Assembly: GCA_015655485.1 (NCBI GenBank)
Contig: JAATEZ010000335.1
Span: 1-10,773, forward strand
Reading direction: 5' to 3'
From: Lactobacillales bacterium
Lineage (GTDB): Bacteria; Bacillota; Bacilli; Lactobacillales; Vagococcaceae
DNA length: 10,773 nucleotides
In this document: piece by piece, positions 6,871 to 10,773 of the stretch
How positions within the stretch are numbered: position 1 is the stretch's first letter
How the letters are laid out: each line of letters starts with the position of its first letter
Made by a program: the position numbers and the translations under genes
Notes under the pieces: model-generated
The model's database searches: none
What the model was told of the DNA's origin: nothing
What the model saw: the letters and a program-made list of their open reading frames with translations, nothing else

Positions 6871-6884
6871 TGTTTGCGTTTTCA
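6871..6884 (-). promoter_or_regulatory. Candidate cre site (CcpA binding)
   Basis: Read on the minus strand, TGAAAACGCAAACA fits the Firmicutes catabolite-responsive element TGWAARCGYTWNCW at 13 of 14 positions. It lies about 20 bases inside the regulator transcript, where bound CcpA would block elongation, and roughly 95 bases upstream of the transporter RNA start. Control of a plant-sugar cassette by glucose repression would be expected. The match to consensus is seen; binding is inferred. Confidence 0.5.
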
Positions 6885-6971
6885 AAATGACTTGTCTCTA
6901 TATTTTTAAGTAACCAATGGTCATGTTTAAATATTTTTTTAGTAAATCCAATATTAATGGAGGGAAGCAAA

Positions 6972-7922
6972 TTGAATTTAGCTTTTGAACCAGCTTTATT
7001 AACTAAAACAATAGAATTTGAAGACGTGCCCCATGAATCGATGCATTTTATAAAAAACAATCATTCGATTACCTTGTTGGAAGATGACTTCTTTAAATCC
7101 AATACCATTTTTTGTTCACTGCATCAATCAAAATGGAACAACAAAGTTCATAATCATGATTTTTTTGAATTGGTATATGTACTGCGCGGGACTGCAGAGA
7201 TGTTTATAAATGGGATATCTGTGCAATTATATAATGGAGAGGCCTGTCTTTTAAATCCCTCAGCTTTCCATTCGGTCAATAATTTTGATGATACGGATAC
7301 GCTACTGCTTAATATTTGTATTTCAAAGAAACTAATTAGCCTGACCTATAGCCAACTTTTGATTAAATCCAATCATCTGGAAAATTTCTTTTTTATAAAA
7401 AAACCAGGAAAACTGACATTTGAACAAGTTCCATACATCGTATTTCATCATCTGGATAATGAATTGATCCAAATAGTAGAACTTTTAGTTCAAGAATTCT
7501 TACTGCCGGATACTCTGCTTAATCGTGTTTTAATAAATCAGTTGTCCGCAATTTTTCTGTCTTTGATCATTAGACAATTTCGGCCAAATAACTTTAAGAT
7601 ACAAGTAAATAAAAAAGATTTACTTATTATGAACTATATGACAGAAAACTTCTCTCATATTTCTTTAAAAGAGTTAGCTGATCATTTTCATTATCATCCC
7701 AAATATTTCTCTCAATATCTCATAAAATCTACAGGTAAAACCTTTAGTCAAATTCTAAAAGAATTAAAACTGGAGAATGCCGTATTTATGTTGGAAAATT
7801 CTGATGAAACTATTGAAGAAATAATAAGTTTGTGCGGCTACAATAATAAAAGTTATTTTTATAAAATTTTTTTTGATAAATTCAATATGAGCCCCGGGGA
7901 ATATCGAAAAAAATACCATTGA
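6972..7922 (+). CDS. AraC-family transcriptional regulator with cupin sensor domain
   Basis: A 316-residue AraC/XylS-type regulator. Residues about 50-120 form a cupin-like sugar-sensing domain (HNHDFFELVYVLRGTAEMF; His60, His62 and Glu66; then LLNPSAFHSV). The C-terminal 100 residues carry two helix-turn-helix units, about 231-252 (SLKELADHFHYHPKYFSQYL) and about 279-302 (the second with CGYNNKSYFYKIF and the classic ending FNMSPGEYRKKY). The start chosen is TTG at 6972, because GGAGGG at 6959-6964 lies exactly seven bases upstream. The ATG at 6957 would put that ribosome binding site inside the gene and has none of its own. The gene is divergent from the transporter-rhamnosidase operon and is the obvious candidate activator, with L-rhamnose or a rhamnoside as likely ligand. 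It resembles RhaS/RhaR only in general design. Ligand and targets are inferred from position. Confidence 0.9.
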   Translation: MNLAFEPALLTKTIEFEDVPHESMHFIKNNHSITLLEDDFFKSNTIFCSLHQSKWNNKVHNHDFFELVYVLRGTAEMFINGISVQLYNGEACLLNPSAFHSVNNFDDTDTLLLNICISKKLISLTYSQLLIKSNHLENFFFIKKPGKLTFEQVPYIVFHHLDNELIQIVELLVQEFLLPDTLLNRVLINQLSAIFLSLIIRQFRPNNFKIQVNKKDLLIMNYMTENFSHISLKELADHFHYHPKYFSQYLIKSTGKTFSQILKELKLENAVFMLENSDETIEEIISLCGYNNKSYFYKIFFDKFNMSPGEYRKKYH

Positions 7923-8059
7923 CTGAATTGACGGCGGGGACTTGATTTTCGGCGAAAAAAAGCAGAATCACTGCAATTGGGCAGATGGGTGTCTATTAAA
8001 AACCCCAAAAATACTAAAACTATGTATAGAAAAATCAGTGATCAGTCATTGAAAAAATG
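7923..8059. other. Intergenic stretch after the regulator, nothing recognised
   Basis: Between the regulator stop and the folded repeat I find no convincing terminator, promoter or gene. One plus-strand frame stays open for about 40 codons (from about 7932 to 8050) but has no start or ribosome binding site and reads like no family. Confidence 0.5.
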
Positions 8060-8232
8060 AAAGAGGCTGGCCCGTTAATTTAAATTAACGGGCCAGCCTT
8101 AACTACGAATAAACGGCGGGTCAAAAGCAGCTTTTTTCGGAAATAATCCGAATTATCCAGAAAACGTGAGAAGCTATTTTCGGATCGTTCGTTTTATTTC
8201 TTGAAGCTGAACATTTTTGACCCGCCCTCTTT
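8060..8232. repeat. Folded intergenic repeat element, copy 2 (long form)
   Basis: The element is bounded by AAAGAGG (8060-8066) and its complement CCTCTTT (8226-8232). Inside are a perfect 36-base palindrome at 8064-8099; the 17-base tail TAACTACGAATAAACGG at 8100-8116, identical to that at 1832-1848; a perfect 12-pair long-range stem, GGCGGGTCAAAA 8115-8126 with 8215-8226, extended by CAGCTT 8128-8133 with 8204-8209; and small stems TCGGA/TCCGA (8137-8151) and AAAACG/CGTTTT (8161-8166 with 8190-8195). From memory, enterococci and Listeria carry intergenic repeats with AAAGAGGCTGGGACA-type ends, and this may be a relative. On the minus strand the palindrome is followed by CTCTTTCATTTTTT, so it could also end transcripts of the operon that stops at 8325. 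Confidence 0.7.
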
Positions 8233-8325
8233 ATCTGTTGTCAGCAGTAAATCTAATTCAGACAAAGTTTGTTTTGCATAAAAAGCTTCTGGGGCAGGTT
8301 TATCCGAATAACTAGTGAAAAAAAT
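8194..8325 (-). pseudogene. Start-less coding-like stretch after the YjbQ gene, possible gene remnant
   Basis: On the minus strand one frame reads about 43 codons with protein-like composition (for example PAPEAFYAKQTLSELDLL, then a C-terminal MFSFKK) and ends at TAA 8196-8194. No ATG, GTG or TTG opens it: the only codon near a ribosome binding site (AGGAG just upstream) is ATT at 8325. Its last third lies inside the folded repeat. It may be the remains of a fourth operon gene cut by the repeat, or a chance frame. I recognise no family. Confidence 0.2.
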
Positions 8326-8840
8326 TATTCTCCTATCAATACAATATTACAGGTACGATCTCTGACTCTATTTTGATCCCAATCGATAAAATAGATATAT
8401 CCGACGCTGCCAGTAAGCAGGGTCTCGTTTTTTATAATAAAACTTTCACTGGCTCCAAATATTGAAGCTCTGATATGGGCATCTGCATTTAGAATCGTCT
8501 GTTTTTCAGCCGGATAGTTGGGGTCATCCAAACCAAGTGCAAAGGCTGTATGCAGCGGACCCGGGTATCTGTAAAGGGAATCTTCAGTCAATTCTCTGGG
8601 AACGATCTTGTCTAGCAGATGATTCAAATCAGCTTGCAAAAATTCATCACCATTGAAGTCTAAGTCATGCATGAATTCTTCGAAAATCACGGAACAAGTT
8701 GTATGGGGAGAAGAAACTACGCAAATGCCATCGGCTATTCCGCTCTCCTGAACGATTTTTTTTACTTGGTCTGTTATTTCATGATAAGAAACCCTTTTTC
8801 CATTGGATGTTAAAGTTAAAGATTGATGAGTTACTGCCAT
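8325..8840 (-). CDS. YjbQ/UPF0047 (COG0432) family protein
   Basis: A 171-residue member of the YjbQ family, somewhat longer than the usual 130-140 residues. Family marks are SSPHTTCSVIFEE at residues 44-56, NADAHIRASIFGAS at 118-131 with His122, and the closing FIDWDQNRVRDR, 151-162. The family forms small compact oligomers. Some members have weak thiamine-phosphate synthase activity, which gives the common annotation, but the true role is unsettled. Start is ATG at 8840, seven bases after a perfect AGGAGG (8848-8853), and it overlaps the end of the isomerase gene by 10 bases. Together with an aldolase and an isomerase it belongs to what looks like a sugar-phosphate operon, which argues for a role there and not in thiamine synthesis. 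The insert between HTT and NADAH (about residues 57-110) is unusually long. Confidence 0.88.
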   Translation of the reverse strand: MAVTHQSLTLTSNGKRVSYHEITDQVKKIVQESGIADGICVVSSPHTTCSVIFEEFMHDLDFNGDEFLQADLNHLLDKIVPRELTEDSLYRYPGPLHTAFALGLDDPNYPAEKQTILNADAHIRASIFGASESFIIKNETLLTGSVGYIYFIDWDQNRVRDRTCNIVLIGE

Positions 8841-9559
8841 TTTGAAACCTCCTGTTTATTTTTTTCGTCTCTGATTTTTACTAAAGCTAAAATCATTTCT
8901 TTTACGGCGGCTTTCGGATTTGCAGCACAAACGATCCCGCTGGTTCCGCCTGATCCGTCCGCCCCCAATTTGATCGCATTATAGACATCTTCACCAGTAC
9001 TGATTCCGGCCGCTTGCAGAACTTTTGCCTGTGGAGCCATTTCTTTGATTGATTTTGTGGTATAAGTAATGTAATCAGCATCACTCGTTTTGCCAGTTCC
9101 TATTAATTCAGTCGGTTCGCAAAGGACGATATCCGGATTTAACGAGGCAATCAGTTTGGCTTCAGTGAGAGTATTGGCGCAAACAATGCTGATCAGGCCG
9201 GTCTCATCGCAAATTTCTAAGGTTTTTACCAGATTTTCTAGGGTGATTGGATGTTCTGCGTGGTTTAGAAAAGTCGCCTGGATCCCTGCCCCGGCTAGAG
9301 CGTCCGGTAAAATGAATCCCATTCCTCTGCCTGTTTTCAGTGCATCGACATGTTGGCTGGTGGGAATTACTTTTTTTGTTCTTTTTGAAATTTCGACCAG
9401 ATCGACAAGTTGAGCGGTAAAAAAAATATCAACATCATATTGAATGGCCAATTCATCAGCATATAAAGCTAAATCGATACACTTTTCGCCAAAAAGATAG
9501 GCCTTGGGGTTAATGACAAGAAATGGAGATTTAAACTGTCTTTTTTTCATCAAAATCAT
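8831..9559 (-). CDS. Archaeal-type triosephosphate isomerase homologue
   Basis: A 242-residue (beta/alpha)8 protein that resembles the short archaeal triosephosphate isomerases more than the 250-residue bacterial TpiA. Catalytic residues are in place: Asn17 and Lys19 in VINPKAY, His100 in LNHAEHP, and Glu148 in CEPTELIGTG. AAGISTGEDVYNAIKLGADG (183-202) is the typical archaeal-like phosphate-binding end. Cells of this type normally have a separate glycolytic tpiA, so this paralogue probably isomerises another short sugar phosphate; erythrulose-phosphate isomerases of tetritol pathways are a known parallel. The ATG at 9559 lies only three bases from GGAG, so TTG at 9553 or ATG at 9550 could be the real start. 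It begins seven bases after the aldolase stop, whose codon overlaps the ribosome binding site, and overlaps the YjbQ gene by 10 bases. Specific substrate is inferred. Confidence 0.87.
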   Translation of the reverse strand: MILMKKRQFKSPFLVINPKAYLFGEKCIDLALYADELAIQYDVDIFFTAQLVDLVEISKRTKKVIPTSQHVDALKTGRGMGFILPDALAGAGIQATFLNHAEHPITLENLVKTLEICDETGLISIVCANTLTEAKLIASLNPDIVLCEPTELIGTGKTSDADYITYTTKSIKEMAPQAKVLQAAGISTGEDVYNAIKLGADGSGGTSGIVCAANPKAAVKEMILALVKIRDEKNKQEVSKWQ

Positions 9560-9566
9560 CTTCTCC

Positions 9567-10394
9567 TTATTTTGTTCCGAAAACTTCGTAATAGTGTGAC
9601 AGAATTTTTTTCATGCCTTCATTTGAATATTTCTTTAAGGCAAAATAATCATTCGGTTTGTTTTTTATGATTTCTTCAAAACCGCCGTTCATGAGATCAG
9701 TGAAAATATTGATTTTCGTGATCCCCTCTCGAGCGCATTTATTTAAATTTTGGTCTCCGGTAGAAGAGCCGCCATGGAGAACCAGAGGAATATCAAGCGA
9801 ATTTCTGATTTCATTCAGACGTTCAAAGGACAATTTTGGCCGGCCTTTGTAGGCGCCGTGAGCAGTTCCGATAGAAACGGCCAAAGAATCCACCCGGGTC
9901 TGTTCCACGAAGGCAACGGCATCTTTGACTTCTGTGTAGATTGAGTCAGTCAAGTCATGGTTCTCATAGTTTTCTCCTGAACCGACATGACCAATTTCCG
10001 CTTCGACCACAATGTTTCTGGCATGAGCATAATCGACGATTTCTTTTGTTTTTTCGACATTTTTTTCAAAAGGATCGCTGGAGGCATCGATCATGACTGA
10101 AGTGAACCCCAGGCTGATCGCCTGCTTAATAAAATCTTTATTCATTCCATGGTCTAGATGTAAAACAACGGGCACAGGAACTTTATTTGCAAAGTATTTT
10201 CCTATTAAAGCAGCTTCTTCGAGCGGTAATAAAGCGGTATGAGCTTCTGCAAAAGCTAGAATGATCGGCAGATTTTTTTCTGTTGCTACTTCGATATAGC
10301 TGCGGGCAGAGTCAAGATCGATAAAATTGGGTGCAGGTACAGCAAAATTTTCTTTCTGTGCTTTTTTAAATAATTCACTTGAACTGACAAGCAT
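9567..10394 (-). CDS. Class II ketose-bisphosphate aldolase (FbaA/GatY/KbaY family)
   Basis: A 275-residue zinc-dependent class II aldolase of the fructose/tagatose-bisphosphate family. Asp81 is the catalytic acid/base in HLDHG. Zinc ligands are His82, His179 (GTAHGAYKG) and His207 (VLHGGSSTG); Glu131 and the EIGHVGSGE loop (133-141) are also family marks. The family splits a ketose 1,6-bisphosphate into dihydroxyacetone phosphate and an aldehyde phosphate. The start is ATG at 10394, seven bases after AGAAGG; a TTG six codons earlier would swallow that site. Two departures from the usual pattern are APNF where AFN(V/I) is common near residue 21, and INIFTDL where NIDTDL usually binds phosphate near 229. 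These suggest a side branch of the family with its own substrate. It is the first gene of the operon and is followed at once by the isomerase homologue. A role in ordinary glycolysis is unlikely. Confidence 0.9.
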   Translation of the reverse strand: MLVSSSELFKKAQKENFAVPAPNFIDLDSARSYIEVATEKNLPIILAFAEAHTALLPLEEAALIGKYFANKVPVPVVLHLDHGMNKDFIKQAISLGFTSVMIDASSDPFEKNVEKTKEIVDYAHARNIVVEAEIGHVGSGENYENHDLTDSIYTEVKDAVAFVEQTRVDSLAVSIGTAHGAYKGRPKLSFERLNEIRNSLDIPLVLHGGSSTGDQNLNKCAREGITKINIFTDLMNGGFEEIIKNKPNDYFALKKYSNEGMKKILSHYYEVFGTK

Positions 10395-10595
10395 GTCATT
10401 ACCTTCTTTCAAAATGAGTTTTATTCAGACAAAGACATAATTAAATAAGGTCTGTGGTTATACAACATTTTTCTAATTTAGTTGAGACATCGAAAAGGTC
10501 AGTTTTTAGATGATTCAGTTTATAAGTGAGAACGTGGGAAAGAAAATTTTGCGGCATCGACAGGTGAAAACTTATATATTTATAATGACACCTAT

Positions 10596-10625
10596 ATATT
10601 AATGACAGTTGCAGCGGGAAGTCAA
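10596..10625 (-). promoter_or_regulatory. Candidate promoter of the aldolase operon
   Basis: On the minus strand TTGACT (10625-10620) and TAATAT (10601-10596) are 18 bases apart. RNA would start near 10590, giving a leader of about 195 bases before the aldolase ATG. The -10 lies within the imperfect direct repeat at 10573-10607. A nearer extended box, TATAAC at about 10457, has no good -35. Confidence 0.4.
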
Positions 10626-10654
10626 TAACAAGGATGCAAGAAAAGCCGTATTCA

Positions 10655-10676
10655 TTTTCCACATTAATGTGGAAAA
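10655..10676. promoter_or_regulatory. Perfect 22-base palindrome, probable operator
   Basis: The half-site TTTTCCACATT is followed by its exact complement, with no spacer. Its right end is eight bases upstream of the -35 box of the plus-strand promoter. No T-run follows the symmetric core on either strand in the order needed for a terminator, so it is best read as a binding site for a dimeric regulator of the outgoing gene and possibly of the divergent aldolase operon. Confidence 0.6.
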
Positions 10677-10684
10677 AAAATGAG

Positions 10685-10713
10685 TTTACATAGTTTTTAG
10701 GGGAAGATATACT
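10685..10713 (+). promoter_or_regulatory. Sigma-A-type promoter for the right-edge gene
   Basis: TTTACA (10685-10690) and TATACT (10708-10713) are exactly 17 bases apart, five of six consensus matches in each box. RNA would start near 10720, only a few bases before the ribosome binding site, so the leader is very short. Confidence 0.65.
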
Positions 10714-10737
10714 CAAATTAGTCGGAAAGGCAAATAA

Positions 10738-10773
10738 ATGAAATGGAAAGAGAGAATGGTGAAGGGATTTTTG
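10738..10773 (+). CDS. Start of an unidentified gene, cut by the window edge
   Basis: ATG at 10738 follows GGAAAGG (10724-10730) by seven bases and stays open to the last base, giving MKWKERMVKGFL. A good promoter and a palindrome lie just upstream, which supports a real gene start. Twelve residues are too few to name a family. The basic start followed by hydrophobic residues would suit a membrane protein, but that is a guess. Confidence 0.5.
   Translation, partial: MKWKERMVKGFL

Larger units (their letters stand above)
10395..10737. other. Divergent intergenic region
   Basis: This separates the aldolase operon from a rightward gene that leaves the window. It holds the promoter pair and palindrome listed separately and an imperfect direct repeat at 10573-10590 and 10593-10607 (TATATATT followed by AATGACA, three bases more in the first copy, starts 20 bases apart). 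The 10441-10716 minus-strand open frame is judged non-coding: no ribosome binding site or family-like sequence, and it crosses the promoters. Confidence 0.5.

Noticed and set aside
7932..8050. Plus-strand open frame of about 40 codons after the regulator
   Set aside because: It has no start, no ribosome binding site and a Cys/Trp-scattered composition unlike neighbouring genes.
9090..9413. Plus-strand 107-codon open frame inside the isomerase gene
   Set aside because: It is antisense to a well-conserved enzyme and has no ribosome binding site.
10441..10716. Minus-strand 91-codon open frame upstream of the aldolase operon
   Set aside because: It crosses the palindrome and two promoter candidates, has no ribosome binding site and shows no family resemblance.
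1..10773. CRISPR array, tRNA or rRNA genes, transposase genes
   Set aside because: No regularly spaced direct repeats, no tRNA T-arm signatures, no rRNA sequence and no transposase-like protein were seen on either strand.

Overview
The window reads as chromosome of a low-GC Gram-positive bacterium, most likely a lactic acid bacterium of the Enterococcus/Lactobacillales type. The grounds are AT-rich intergenic DNA, strong AGGAGG-type ribosome binding sites, several GTG and TTG starts, sigma-A-like promoters, a cre-like CcpA site and the gene content. The genus is an inference and is not proven by any sequence here.

Region 1 (1-1750, + strand) is a sulfur amino acid pair. It holds the 3' part of a short MetE-like methionine synthase with an intact zinc-ligand set, then a MalY/PatB-type cystathionine beta-lyase. 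The lyase would make homocysteine and the synthase would methylate it to methionine. The first 60 bases look frame-damaged.

Region 2 (1751-2774) has no confident protein gene. It holds a 30-base hairpin repeat whose tail recurs 6.2 kb away, a weak 73-codon membrane ORF, a 320-base element of about 48% GC with a long closing stem and several internal helices including a possible pseudoknot (candidate structured RNA or MITE), and a bidirectional terminator.

Region 3 (2775-7922) is a rhamnoside-use cassette. A cytoplasmic GH78 alpha-L-rhamnosidase gene overlaps the 3' end of an MFS transporter gene on the minus strand. A divergent AraC-family regulator starts from the same intergenic region. 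That region holds two near-identical 12-base AT-rich sites 52 bases apart on the two -10 boxes, plus a cre-like site. No rhamnose isomerase, kinase or aldolase is in view, so free rhamnose must be handled elsewhere.

Region 4 (7923-8324) is noncoding and holds a roughly 173-base folded repeat with a perfect 36-base palindrome. Its tail is shared with the hairpin at 1802. A start-less coding-like stretch lies between this repeat and the next operon.

Region 5 (8325-10394, minus strand) is a tight three-gene operon: class II ketose-bisphosphate aldolase, archaeal-type triosephosphate isomerase homologue, and YjbQ/COG0432 protein. Its substrate is not evident from sequence. The catalytic residues of the first two enzymes are conserved, which suggests a dedicated sugar-phosphate route.

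Region 6 (10395-10773) is a divergent promoter region with a perfect 22-base palindrome just upstream of a good sigma-A promoter. It ends in the first 12 codons of a plus-strand gene that runs off the window.
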